Positions 9,335 to 17,530 of a stretch of DNA of 62,867 nucleotides are shown one piece after another. How positions within the stretch are numbered: position 1 is the first letter of the stretch; every line of letters begins with the position of its first letter. The stretch comes from JBDSZL01 sp039925145 (GTDB taxonomy: Bacteria; Acidobacteriota; Vicinamibacteria; Vicinamibacterales; SCN-69-37): positions 1 through 62,867 of the forward strand of contig JBDSZL010000077.1 of the NCBI GenBank assembly GCA_039925145.1, given 5' to 3'. The notes beneath the pieces were generated by a model. It was not told where the DNA came from, ran no database searches, and saw only the letters and a program-made list of their open reading frames with translations. The translations under genes were made by a program, and so were the position numbers.

Positions 9335-9946
9335 ATGGCCCTGACGCGGCGGGAGGTTCTCTGGCTCGGTGCGGGCGCGCTCTTTCTACTGACGGGAGAG
9401 GCGGCATCTGCGGCTGAGCTGCAGGGACTCGATCAGTTCGGCATCGCCGGGCCACCCTGCGATGCCGTGGCGAAGACGACGCCTGGTGTCGCGCGTGAGG
9501 CGACGTTCAAGGCGGGCTCCCCGGCCCGGGCGTCACTGGGGGAAGCGGGAGATCGCGGTGTCGGGCTCGTTCTGACAGGCACCGTCTCCGGCGTGACCTG
9601 CGGCCGCATCAAGGGTGCCCGCGTCGACTTCTGGCAGGCGAACGAGCGCGGCGTCTACGACATGACCGGCTTCCGGTTCCGCGGTCATCAGTTGACCGAC
9701 ACAGACGGTGGCTACCGGCTCAGGACCATCATTCCCGGCCGGGTGCGCGACGGACGCGCCCGCCACATCGGCGTGAACATCATCGTGGCCGGCAAGGCCG
9801 ACTTCTGGACTGAGGTGTTCTTTCCTGACGATCCCGCTGACGCGCGGGATCCCCGTTTCAACACGGCGCTCGTGGTGAAGATGCCGCCGGGCCGCCCCGA
9901 GAGCACGAGCCGCACCGCCACGTTCGACTTCGTCCTGAATCTCTAA
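9335..9946 (+). CDS. Tat-exported intradiol dioxygenase-like protein, one iron ligand replaced
   Basis: ATG 9335 gives 203 aa starting with a twin-arginine signal (LTRREVLWLGAGALFLL), so an extracytoplasmic protein. The body matches the intradiol ring-cleavage dioxygenase beta-sandwich: ARVDFWQANERGVYDM contains the first Tyr ligand position, GGYRLRTIIPGR the second Tyr, and RHIGVNIIVAGK the region normally reading HIH. The second His is Gly here (CAC ATC GGC at 9769-9777). Active homologues cleave catechols with Fe(III) held by two Tyr and two His; loss of one His questions activity. An in-frame extension to 9245 lacks a signal peptide and was not used. It is a single gene with no catabolic neighbours. 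Confidence 0.8.
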   Translation: MALTRREVLWLGAGALFLLTGEAASAAELQGLDQFGIAGPPCDAVAKTTPGVAREATFKAGSPARASLGEAGDRGVGLVLTGTVSGVTCGRIKGARVDFWQANERGVYDMTGFRFRGHQLTDTDGGYRLRTIIPGRVRDGRARHIGVNIIVAGKADFWTEVFFPDDPADARDPRFNTALVVKMPPGRPESTSRTATFDFVLNL

Positions 9947-9954
9947 CTTATCTT

Positions 9955-9987
9955 AGCCGCAAGCCGCAAGCCGCAAGCCGCAAGCCG
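9955..9987. repeat. tandem heptamer repeat AGCCGCA, about 4.7 copies
   Basis: Four exact copies of the 7-bp unit AGCCGCA plus a partial fifth lie between the convergent stops at 9946 and 9992. The repeat is non-coding and may be slippage-generated. Confidence 0.9.
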
Positions 9988-9989
9988 TC

Positions 9990-10274
9990 TTACGGCGCGA
10001 CGTGGGAGCGCGTGTGGAAGCCGGCCGATTCGAGCGCCTGCCGAACGTCTTCGAGCAGGCGGCGGGGTTCGGCAGCGTCGCCGCCGAGGCGGAGCAGTCG
10101 ATCGACGGCGTGGATCCGAAAACGGATGGCCTCCATGTGGAAGGCCGCGACCGCCCGCCGCAGGGCCGTCGCTTCTTCCATCAACTGATCGCGGTTGGCC
10201 TCGGCCGGCAGTGCCGAGAGCGCCGGTAACAGAGCGTCGAGCCTTTCCAATGCGGAAGCGGTACGTTCGGACAT
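9990..10274 (-). CDS. small helical protein of unknown function
   Basis: 94 aa, almost entirely predicted helix with leucine-rich heptads (ALERLDALLPALSALPAE, DQLMEEATALRRAVAAFH, VDRLLRLGGDAAEPRRLLED). No signal peptide, TM segment or recognised domain. ATG at 10274 is 10 nt after the stop of the CADD/PqqC-like gene, so it probably sits in the same operon and may be a partner of that enzyme; this is positional inference only. The stop abuts the heptamer repeat. Confidence 0.6.
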   Translation of the reverse strand: MSERTASALERLDALLPALSALPAEANRDQLMEEATALRRAVAAFHMEAIRFRIHAVDRLLRLGGDAAEPRRLLEDVRQALESAGFHTRSHVAP

Positions 10275-10284
10275 GGCTGCCGTC

Positions 10285-10944
10285 TCAATTCATGCGCGCA
10301 CGTTCGACGCCATTCAGGATGGTGTAGGTCGCCTCGAGCGCCGTGTGAACAGCGCCAAGAACGGCTTCCTCGTAGCCGGCGGCGTGCGCAGCGACGAGCG
10401 CGCCTTCTGCCGCGCTGTGCGCGACGTCCGCGGTCTCGTGCACGTCGAAGTAGTCGTGACCCGTCTGCACGTTGTACTTCTCGCAGAGACCGGCGCGCTT
10501 CGTCTTCATCACCTCAGGCTGTTGCGATTCGTACGCGTAGAGTGCCGCCAGACCGGCCACGGCCGGCTGGTCGCGACAAACCTGCCGCATACGCGCGATG
10601 GCCTCAGCGGTTTCGGGCAGCAGCACCGCCTGCCGCACCGCGTGGCGATCGAGGCCCAGCGCGTCGCAGAATCGGAGCCACAGCTCCGGATGGTTCTCTG
10701 GGCCGCGCTCCTCGTCGATCAGGTTCTCGAGAATTTCCTGCCGCATGGGCAGGTCCGTAGCATTGGAGTGGGTGGCGCTCAGCCACGTCGGAAATGCGAG
10801 CACCCAATGGTAGTACTGCTCCGCATAGCGCTCGAGCGCGGTGTGCGTCAATTCGCCGTTCGACCACGCGACGTAGAACGGATGATCGAGCAGGCGACGG
10901 CTCGCGATGGCGTCATGGATAGCAATAAGTACGGACTGTGACAT
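10285..10944 (-). CDS. CADD/PqqC-like haem-oxygenase-fold di-metal protein
   Basis: 219 aa with a start at ATG 10944, chosen because GGAGG sits 4-5 nt upstream; the frame is open to 10992. The all-helical fold is recognised by metal-ligand motifs: EERGPENHPELW (Glu, His), YAYESQQPEVMKTKR (Glu plus the conserved Lys) and YFDVHETADVAHS (His/Asp/His). This matches the CADD family of Chlamydia, a self-sacrificing enzyme that makes p-aminobenzoate from an internal Tyr, and is more distantly like PqqC. An aromatic YAEQYYHW segment supplies Tyr candidates. No pqq genes are nearby, so a folate (pABA) role is preferred over PQQ; that remains inference. Confidence 0.8.
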   Translation of the reverse strand: MSQSVLIAIHDAIASRRLLDHPFYVAWSNGELTHTALERYAEQYYHWVLAFPTWLSATHSNATDLPMRQEILENLIDEERGPENHPELWLRFCDALGLDRHAVRQAVLLPETAEAIARMRQVCRDQPAVAGLAALYAYESQQPEVMKTKRAGLCEKYNVQTGHDYFDVHETADVAHSAAEGALVAAHAAGYEEAVLGAVHTALEATYTILNGVERARMN

Positions 10945-11026
10945 CGAACCTCCAGAGTCCCTCATGGTATCGGGGCTGATGCGCGCGTGCAATTCGATTC
11001 CGCGCTCGCTGGCACTCGGGCCAATA

Positions 11027-14000
11027 TCACGACGCCGCAGGCGATGTATCGCCGGTCGAAAAGGGGCCGCCCGTTCGACCCCGATTGCCGACCAGCGCCA
11101 GATAGGCGGCCGGCACGAGGTATAGCGTCACCAGCGTCGACAGACTGAGGCCCCCGATGACGGCGAGCGCGAGCGGCTTCTGCAGTTCGGCGCCGGCGCC
11201 CAGACCGAGCGCCAGCGGCAGCAGGCCGAACAGCGTACAGAGCGTCGTCATCAGAATCGGCCGCAGACGCACGCTCGCGGCGGCGAGAATTGCGTCGCGC
11301 ATGGGCATGCCTTCCGCGAAGCGCATCTCCGCGAAGTCGAGCAGCACGATGCCGTTCTTCACCACAAGACCGACCAGCAGAATCAAGCCCATCGCAGACG
11401 AGACGTTGAGATCGGTCCCGGTGATCAGCAGCAGGCCAAAGGCGCCGCAGAGCGACAGCGGTGCGGCGGCGAGGATGATGGCCGCCGATGTCAACGCCCG
11501 GAACTGCACGACGAGCACCAGGAACACGAGGGCCGTCGCGATGCCCGAGACCAGCAGCAGCTCGCGGAAGGCGCGACGCTGCGAGTCGTACTGGCCACCT
11601 ACTTCCCACGTGTAGCCGACTGGCAGCTTCTGCTGGGCGAGCATATTTCTGATGTCCGCGACGGCGCTACCAAGGTCGCGGTTCTCGAGCCGCGCGGTGA
11701 TGAGCGACATCTGGCGCAGGTTCTCCCGCATCAGTTCCGGATCGCCCGGCGCATCTTCGATCGTCACAAGAGACGACGCCGGCGTGAGCCGCCCGTCCTG
11801 GCCGCGCACCATGGTCATCATGAGCCGCTCGGGATCGAAGCGGTCCTTGTCCGGATACCGAACGCGGACCGGCACCGTGCGGTCGTTGAGCCGCAATTCC
11901 GTCGCGACATCGCCGAGCCATGCGTCCGAGAGCTGGGTCGAGACGTCCTCGACCGTCAGACCGATGCGTCCAGCCGCGGTTGCGTCGACGTGCCAGGTCG
12001 TTTCTGGACCGCCTTCTTCCATTCCGACGATGTCGACGACACCGTCGATCTTTTCGAGCTTACCCTCGAGATCTTCGGTGACCGCCGCCAGTTGTGCGAT
12101 GTCGTCGCCGAAGATCTTCACCTCGATCGGATCGGGATTGCCCTCCAGGTCGCCCAGCATGTCCTGGAGCAGCTGCACGAATTCGATCTCGGTGTCCGGC
12201 ACGAGCGGCACGAACTTGCCGCGCAACTCCTCGATAATTTCTTCAGCCGATCGGTCGCGCTGGCTGCGCGGTTTCAGTCGGACGAGCAGGTCGCCGCTGT
12301 TCATCTGCGTGGCGAACATGCCGAGCTCCGATCCGGTGCGTCGCACATAGGATGCGACCTCCGGCGTCTTTGCCAGCACCGCTTCCACCTTCTTGAGACG
12401 CGCGTCGGTTTCCTCGAGCGAGCTCCCGGCGGGCGTGAGGTAGTCGATGACAAAGCCGCCTTCGTCGGCCGTGGGCAGGAAACCGCTGCCCACTGGCCAG
12501 AACGTGGCAACCGTTGCCCCGGCAAGCCCGAGGGCCACCAGGAACGCAATGGCGGGTCGCTTGAGAAACGCGGGCAGCGTCGCCGCGTACAGGCGATCGA
12601 GGGCGCCACGGCGGTCCGCATGAGGCAACTGGCCTTCGGCCTGCCGCCGGTATGCCGCGCGCGCGAGCAACGGGATCAGGTACAGCGCGAGGGCCAGCGA
12701 GATCAGCACCGCGGCCGACAGCGTGATCGATAACGCCTTGAAGAAATCGCCGACGACGCCAGACAGCAGCCCGAGCGGCGCAAAGACGACCACTGTCGTC
12801 AGCGTTGATCCCACAATCGGCGCCACCAGCTCGCCCGTGGCGGCCTCGACTGCGGCATCGCCGCCGCCATCGGCCAGCCGCCGATGAATGTTCTCCACGA
12901 CAACCACTGCATCGTCGATGACGAGACCGATGGCGACCGCCATACCGCCCATCGACATGAGGTTGATCGTCTCGCCGAACACCCACATGAAGAAGAAGGT
13001 GATGACGACGGTGATTGGCAGCGTGCACGCGGCGACGAGCGTGAGTCGCCAGTTGCGCAGGAACAGCAACAGGACGAGCACGGCGAGTCCGGCGCCGATC
13101 AGAATCGCGTCGCGGACGTTCGCAATCGCTGTTTCCACGAACTCGGCGAGGTCGTACGTCTTCGTGAGCGTCAGGCCCGAGGGAAGGGTACTCTTCAGCT
13201 GGCCGATCGCATCTTCGAGCCCCTGCCTGACACTCAGGATGTTGGCGCCGACCTGCTGCGAGATGCTGATCGCTGTCGCGTTGCCGCCCTGTCCGATGAT
13301 GAGCGACGTGCGATCGGGCGCGCCCGAACGCACATCGCCCAGATCGCTGACGTGCAGAGTGGTGCCGCCCTTGACGACGACCGGCGTCGCCGCGATGTCC
13401 TCCACCGATTTCCACAGGCCAGACACCAGCACGAGATGCTGCAGGCCGTTCAGCGGATAGTGGCCCACCGGTTGCAGCAGGTTGGAACTCTTGAGCGCTG
13501 CCGCGACGTCGTCGACAGTGAGCCGGGCGGCCACCATCCTGGAGGGGTCGAGGATGACTTCGATCTCACGGGTGTCGCTCGCCAGCACACCGACCTGGCC
13601 GACCCCTGGCACCCGTGACAACGCGGGACGGACGACGTAAAAACCGTAGTCGTGCAGCTCGGCCGCAGACAGCTGGCCGGAAAGGTTCAGTGCGTAAATA
13701 GGGAAGACGGCCGGCGTCTGCCGGTCGACGACGAGATCGAGGTCGGATGGCAGGTCCGTGCGGAGCTCGGCGAGACGGTTCTGCACCATCTGGAGCGCGA
13801 CGATCGTGTCGGTGCCCGGTTCGAACTGTGCGTTGATCTCCGTTGCGCCGCGGAACGTCTTCGATCTGACGCGCCGGATTCCAGGGACCTCCATGATCGC
13901 CTGCTCGAGCGGGCGTGCGACCGTGAGGGTCATCGACCGGGCGGGCGTGCTGCCCGAGTGCGCGATCGCGACGATGCGCGGGAACTCGAGTGGCGGGTAG

Positions 14001-14107
14001 ATGCTGCTTGGCAGCGCCAGGTACGCGAACACGCCGGCGGCGAGCAGCAGGGCGGTCAGCAGCAGGATGGCGCGCGACTGGCGGCGCGCGACACGGGCTG
14101 GATTCAT
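11027..14107 (-). CDS. RND-family efflux pump permease (HAE-type)
   Basis: 1026 aa, normal for RND pumps. An N-terminal TM is followed by a porter domain opening IYPPLEFPRIVAIAHSGSTP; TM4 carries the proton-relay pair in AIGLVIDDAVVVVENI and TM10 the matching Lys in LILLVGLVVKNGIVLLDFAE. The duplicated architecture is complete. The Asp-Asp/Lys pattern fits hydrophobe/amphiphile exporters rather than CusA-like metal pumps. It is the last gene of a five-gene operon and its ATG overlaps the adaptor stop by 4 nt (ATGA). Substrate unknown. Confidence 0.95.
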   Translation of the reverse strand: MNPARVARRQSRAILLLTALLLAAGVFAYLALPSSIYPPLEFPRIVAIAHSGSTPARSMTLTVARPLEQAIMEVPGIRRVRSKTFRGATEINAQFEPGTDTIVALQMVQNRLAELRTDLPSDLDLVVDRQTPAVFPIYALNLSGQLSAAELHDYGFYVVRPALSRVPGVGQVGVLASDTREIEVILDPSRMVAARLTVDDVAAALKSSNLLQPVGHYPLNGLQHLVLVSGLWKSVEDIAATPVVVKGGTTLHVSDLGDVRSGAPDRTSLIIGQGGNATAISISQQVGANILSVRQGLEDAIGQLKSTLPSGLTLTKTYDLAEFVETAIANVRDAILIGAGLAVLVLLLFLRNWRLTLVAACTLPITVVITFFFMWVFGETINLMSMGGMAVAIGLVIDDAVVVVENIHRRLADGGGDAAVEAATGELVAPIVGSTLTTVVVFAPLGLLSGVVGDFFKALSITLSAAVLISLALALYLIPLLARAAYRRQAEGQLPHADRRGALDRLYAATLPAFLKRPAIAFLVALGLAGATVATFWPVGSGFLPTADEGGFVIDYLTPAGSSLEETDARLKKVEAVLAKTPEVASYVRRTGSELGMFATQMNSGDLLVRLKPRSQRDRSAEEIIEELRGKFVPLVPDTEIEFVQLLQDMLGDLEGNPDPIEVKIFGDDIAQLAAVTEDLEGKLEKIDGVVDIVGMEEGGPETTWHVDATAAGRIGLTVEDVSTQLSDAWLGDVATELRLNDRTVPVRVRYPDKDRFDPERLMMTMVRGQDGRLTPASSLVTIEDAPGDPELMRENLRQMSLITARLENRDLGSAVADIRNMLAQQKLPVGYTWEVGGQYDSQRRAFRELLLVSGIATALVFLVLVVQFRALTSAAIILAAAPLSLCGAFGLLLITGTDLNVSSAMGLILLVGLVVKNGIVLLDFAEMRFAEGMPMRDAILAAASVRLRPILMTTLCTLFGLLPLALGLGAGAELQKPLALAVIGGLSLSTLVTLYLVPAAYLALVGNRGRTGGPFSTGDTSPAAS

Positions 14108-15252
14108 TTCGCCTCGATCGTGATTGCCGCGCCTTCCGGCAGCTCAGCCTGCCCGCGCACGATGACGCGGTCTCCTGCTTTCAGTCCGCTCGTCACTTCG
14201 CTCATCGTCTGCGTCGTGAGGCCGACCGACACGGGATACTTGTGGGCTTTGTTGTCAGGGCCCGCGACCATCACGAAGATGTCGCCTTCGTCCTCGACCA
14301 CAGCAGCCGACGGAATCACGATCGCGTTCTTACGCTCTTCGCCCACGATTTCGAGCTGTACCGTTGTGCCGGCGGGCAGCGACGTCGGCTTTGTGAACGC
14401 GAGTCTGACATCGGCCGTGGCGCCGGCGGCGTCGACTTGCGCGGCCTTCGTCAGCACGCGCGCCGGCTCGGTCTCCTCACGACCGGGTAAATGCACGGAC
14501 GCGGCGTGACCCGGCACGACGCGCGTGAGGCTGCCGACCGGCACCGAGGCCACGATTTGCAACTGCGCGGGATTGATGATTTTGAGGACCGGATCGCTGG
14601 CCGACGATTCGACGAGATCCCCGGGATTGTGAAACCGTTTGGCGATCACGCCTGAAAACGTCGCCCGGACGACCGCGCGCCCGGACAGCGCCACGGCTGC
14701 ATCGGCCGCGCTGTGCGCCTGTTCGAGCTCGGCCTCGGCCTCGGCCTGCGCGCGCTTGGCCTCTTCGACCTCTCGCGGCGCGGCCACGCCCTGCGACACC
14801 AGTGAGGACAGCCGCGCGTAACTCGCCTTCGCGGCGTCCACCCGCGCGGTCGCCTGGGCGACAGCCGCGCGCCGCGCGGAGACGTCCGATCCGAGCGTCG
14901 GGATGTCGAACCGCACCAGTACATCCCCGACCTTCACGGCGTCGCCCTCGCCCTTGGGAATCTCGGCGATTCGCGCCGCCTCGGGGGCGACGACTGTCAG
15001 CTCGGCACCCGGAGCGGGCGTCACGACGCCGCTGACAGTGATCGTTCCCTGGATGACGTCAAGCTTGGCGGATTCGACGACGACCGGCACCGCCGCCGTG
15101 GTCTCGGTTTGTTCGACAGCCTTATGTCCGCAGGCGCTGACGGCGGCTATCGCGGCCACCGCGACGCTGATGCTGAGCATCTGCCCCCAAAGCGTCCCGC
15201 GGGCTGGACCGTCGAGTCCTGGCCTTACTGCGCGAGTTGTGTTCCCAATCAT
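14104..15252 (-). CDS. RND periplasmic adaptor (membrane-fusion protein), lipoprotein
   Basis: 382 aa. After an N-terminal extension, the hydrophobic stretch SISVAVAAIAAVSACG ends in a lipobox-like Cys, so it is probably inner-membrane anchored. Domain order is standard: barrel/lipoyl half (TITVSGVVTPAPGAELTVVA), alpha-hairpin (about residues 120-180, Ala/Glu/Arg-rich), second lipoyl half (GRAVVRATFSGVIAKRF), beta-barrel and membrane-proximal domain ending GLKAGDRVIVRGQAELPEGA. Start overlaps the TolC stop by ATGA, and its stop overlaps the RND start the same way, so the three are translationally coupled. Confidence 0.93.
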   Translation of the reverse strand: MIGNTTRAVRPGLDGPARGTLWGQMLSISVAVAAIAAVSACGHKAVEQTETTAAVPVVVESAKLDVIQGTITVSGVVTPAPGAELTVVAPEAARIAEIPKGEGDAVKVGDVLVRFDIPTLGSDVSARRAAVAQATARVDAAKASYARLSSLVSQGVAAPREVEEAKRAQAEAEAELEQAHSAADAAVALSGRAVVRATFSGVIAKRFHNPGDLVESSASDPVLKIINPAQLQIVASVPVGSLTRVVPGHAASVHLPGREETEPARVLTKAAQVDAAGATADVRLAFTKPTSLPAGTTVQLEIVGEERKNAIVIPSAAVVEDEGDIFVMVAGPDNKAHKYPVSVGLTTQTMSEVTSGLKAGDRVIVRGQAELPEGAAITIEAK

Positions 15253-16490
15253 CGGACCGCCGCTCCAATCGCCTTCTCGAGATCGGCCAGAGCCTTCTGA
15301 TACGCCAGGCTTGCGTCGAGGCCACGCTGCCGCGTCTCACGAGCCGTCTGCAGTGCCTGCACCAGGACGGGCGAGCCGATCTGGCCGGCGGTGTAGGCCA
15401 CCTGTGCCTGGCGCTCGGCTTCGACCGCGAGCGGCAGCACGACAGACTGGTAGCGCTGCACGAGCTCGCGCATCGACGCCGCCCGGGTGAGTGCGGCGGT
15501 GATCGCGCCAGACAACTGCGACACAGACGCCTCGCGCTCGCGCCGCAAACGCGCGAGCGTGGCCTCTTCGACCATCACGCCCGCCTTGTGATTGGCAAAC
15601 AGCGGCAATGTGACGCCAACACTCACGCGCCACCCCGCACGGAATTCCTCGCCGGCGTCATACGCGACGCCCCCGCCTGCGGCGACATCGGGGGTCCGCA
15701 TCGCCTGAGCGAGCGCCACGCGGGCCTGCTGCTCGGCAATGCGGCGCTCCAAGACCTGCAGCTCGACGTTGGTGGACGTGGCGCGCGCAAGCGCGTCCTG
15801 CGCCGTCGGCAGGTCGCCGCCGGTGAGCGTATCAATCAGGTCCACCGGCGACTCGATCGGCTGACCGAGCAGCGCGTTGAGCTCCGCCCGTGTAGCCGCC
15901 GCCTCGCCACGGGCCTCAATCAAGTCGCTCTCGCTCGTCGCCAGCGTCAACTCCGACTGCGTAAGATCCGAGCGCGGTACGTCGCCGGCAGTCACCCGCG
16001 CGTTGGCCGCATCACGTGCACGCTGCGCGAGTGCGCGCACGTCATCGGCAATCTGCACGCGCGTATCGGCGGCCACGACCTCGAAATAGGCACGGCGGAC
16101 GTCGTTGCGGATATCCGTGACGATCTTCGCGAGTTCCGCCTCGCCCACGGCGACGGTCGCGTTGGCGAGATCGACGCGCCGCTGCCGCTTGCCGCCGAGC
16201 TCGATCGGCACGGTCGCGGTGATGGCCTGGCGCGGCGTCTCACGTGTGAACTCGTACGCGATCTCGGGGTTGGGACGCTCGCCCGCGAGCGTCAGCCCAG
16301 CGACGTCGATCGGACGCTGCAGCCGTGCCGCGGCGATCGTGGGATTTGCCTGGAGCGCGCGCTCAACCGCCGCCGTCAGCGTCAGCCCGCCGGACGCCGC
16401 TGGACTCTGCGCAGACGCCGCCGCGGCCACCGCTGCGATTGCCGTAGCCGCGACGGATGTGAGGAGGGTTCTGCGAACGACGTCGGTCAT
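15249..16490 (-). CDS. TolC-family outer-membrane efflux protein
   Basis: 413 aa with a cleavable signal peptide (LLTSVAATAIAAVAAAASAQ). Two repeated helical-hairpin halves are visible: LTAAVERALQANPTIAAARL begins the first, and the second contains ALARATSTNVELQVLERRIA. It provides the outer-membrane duct for the adjacent RND pump. It begins 4 nt after the stop of the preceding beta-propeller gene and overlaps the adaptor start by ATGA, confirming a single operon. Confidence 0.92.
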   Translation of the reverse strand: MTDVVRRTLLTSVAATAIAAVAAAASAQSPAASGGLTLTAAVERALQANPTIAAARLQRPIDVAGLTLAGERPNPEIAYEFTRETPRQAITATVPIELGGKRQRRVDLANATVAVGEAELAKIVTDIRNDVRRAYFEVVAADTRVQIADDVRALAQRARDAANARVTAGDVPRSDLTQSELTLATSESDLIEARGEAAATRAELNALLGQPIESPVDLIDTLTGGDLPTAQDALARATSTNVELQVLERRIAEQQARVALAQAMRTPDVAAGGGVAYDAGEEFRAGWRVSVGVTLPLFANHKAGVMVEEATLARLRREREASVSQLSGAITAALTRAASMRELVQRYQSVVLPLAVEAERQAQVAYTAGQIGSPVLVQALQTARETRQRGLDASLAYQKALADLEKAIGAAVR

Positions 16491-16494
16491 CCCC

Positions 16495-17496
16495 TTACTT
16501 CATGCCGTAGACGAGCACGTGAAAGGAACTGGGATCGTTTCCGCGCCCGCCGGCCGCATTCGGCTTGGCCGCAGTCACGTAGATCTTGTGCGTGCCCGCG
16601 TCGAGGCTCATCGTCCGCGATCCCGGTGCGGTGTCGAGCGTCTGCATCACGGTCATCGTATCGCCGCTCACCTTCGCGATGGTCACCTTGCCGTCACGGC
16701 ACGAGCTGAACGCGAGCTTGGTGCCGGCGTCGTACCAGGTCGCATCGGTGCCGTTGCAGATCGGCACACTCGCAACCACCTTGCCGGTCGTCGTGTCCAG
16801 CATGACCATGTGCGTGCTGGCGCCGACGAAGAGCCTGTGCGTTGCGTTATCGAGCGCCATGCCGGTCGGATCCTTTCCCGGTGCCACCGACCAGCTCGCG
16901 GTCACTTTCTTCTGAGCGACGTCAATCACGTCGACCTGCGCCTTGTCCTCGATGTTCACGTAGACCCTGCCGGCGCCGTCCGCCTGCCCGGTCTCGGCCG
17001 TGCCCGTGAGCGGAATGGTCGCCACCAGCGCCCCGGTCGAGGCGTTGATCTGCGCGGCGGACATGCCCGTGTGGTTGAACGCCCACACTTCATTGCGCTT
17101 CGGGTCATAGACGATCGCGTCCGGATTCGCCCCCCCGGTGTCGATCTTGCTGAGCGTCGCGAATGTCTTCGGATCCACAACGCTCACTCTGTTCTCGCGG
17201 CCGTTGCTCGTGAACACCTTGCCAGCGCCCACGGCGATGCCGTGCACGCCCGGCGTGTCGCCGATGCGGCCGATGACCTTGTCCGTGGCGGTGTCGACGA
17301 CGACGACTTCGGTGCTGTGCGACACATACAGCCGTTTGCTGGCGCTGTCGGCATACGAGTAGTCCCACTGCGCCGGCGTGTTGTTCGGACCGGCGCCGAT
17401 GGCGATGTCGCCAACCTGGGAGTACTGGCCTTGCCCGGCGACGTAGCCCGTCGCCACGCAGAGGAGGCCGATGACAATGATGAGACGCTGACGCAT
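16495..17496 (-). CDS. secreted YVTN-type beta-propeller protein (second of pair)
   Basis: 333 aa from ATG 17496, chosen for AGGA about 9 nt upstream; the frame is open to 17523. Signal peptide LIIVIGLLCVATGYVAG is followed by repeated blades with the YVTN-like pattern: KRLYVSHSTEVVVVDTATD, KVFTSNGRENRVSVVDPKT, RVYVNIEDKAQVDVIDVAQ, HRLFVGASTHMVMLDTTTG. Such propellers usually bind ligands or proteins in the periplasm; no catalytic site was recognised. It sits between another propeller gene (34 nt upstream) and tolC (4 nt downstream), so it is made together with the RND pump. Confidence 0.88.
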   Translation of the reverse strand: MRQRLIIVIGLLCVATGYVAGQGQYSQVGDIAIGAGPNNTPAQWDYSYADSASKRLYVSHSTEVVVVDTATDKVIGRIGDTPGVHGIAVGAGKVFTSNGRENRVSVVDPKTFATLSKIDTGGANPDAIVYDPKRNEVWAFNHTGMSAAQINASTGALVATIPLTGTAETGQADGAGRVYVNIEDKAQVDVIDVAQKKVTASWSVAPGKDPTGMALDNATHRLFVGASTHMVMLDTTTGKVVASVPICNGTDATWYDAGTKLAFSSCRDGKVTIAKVSGDTMTVMQTLDTAPGSRTMSLDAGTHKIYVTAAKPNAAGGRGNDPSSFHVLVYGMK

Positions 17497-17530
17497 GGTG
17501 TGAATCCTTTCGAGGGGGAACAAAGGCGCG

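Noticed and set aside
9325..9345. GATTAT as a -10 box for a leaderless dioxygenase transcript
   Set aside because: The hexamer touches the ATG, so transcription would start inside the gene.
10285..10944. Calling the gene pqqC
   Set aside because: Ligand pattern and lack of pqq neighbours fit CADD better than PqqC.
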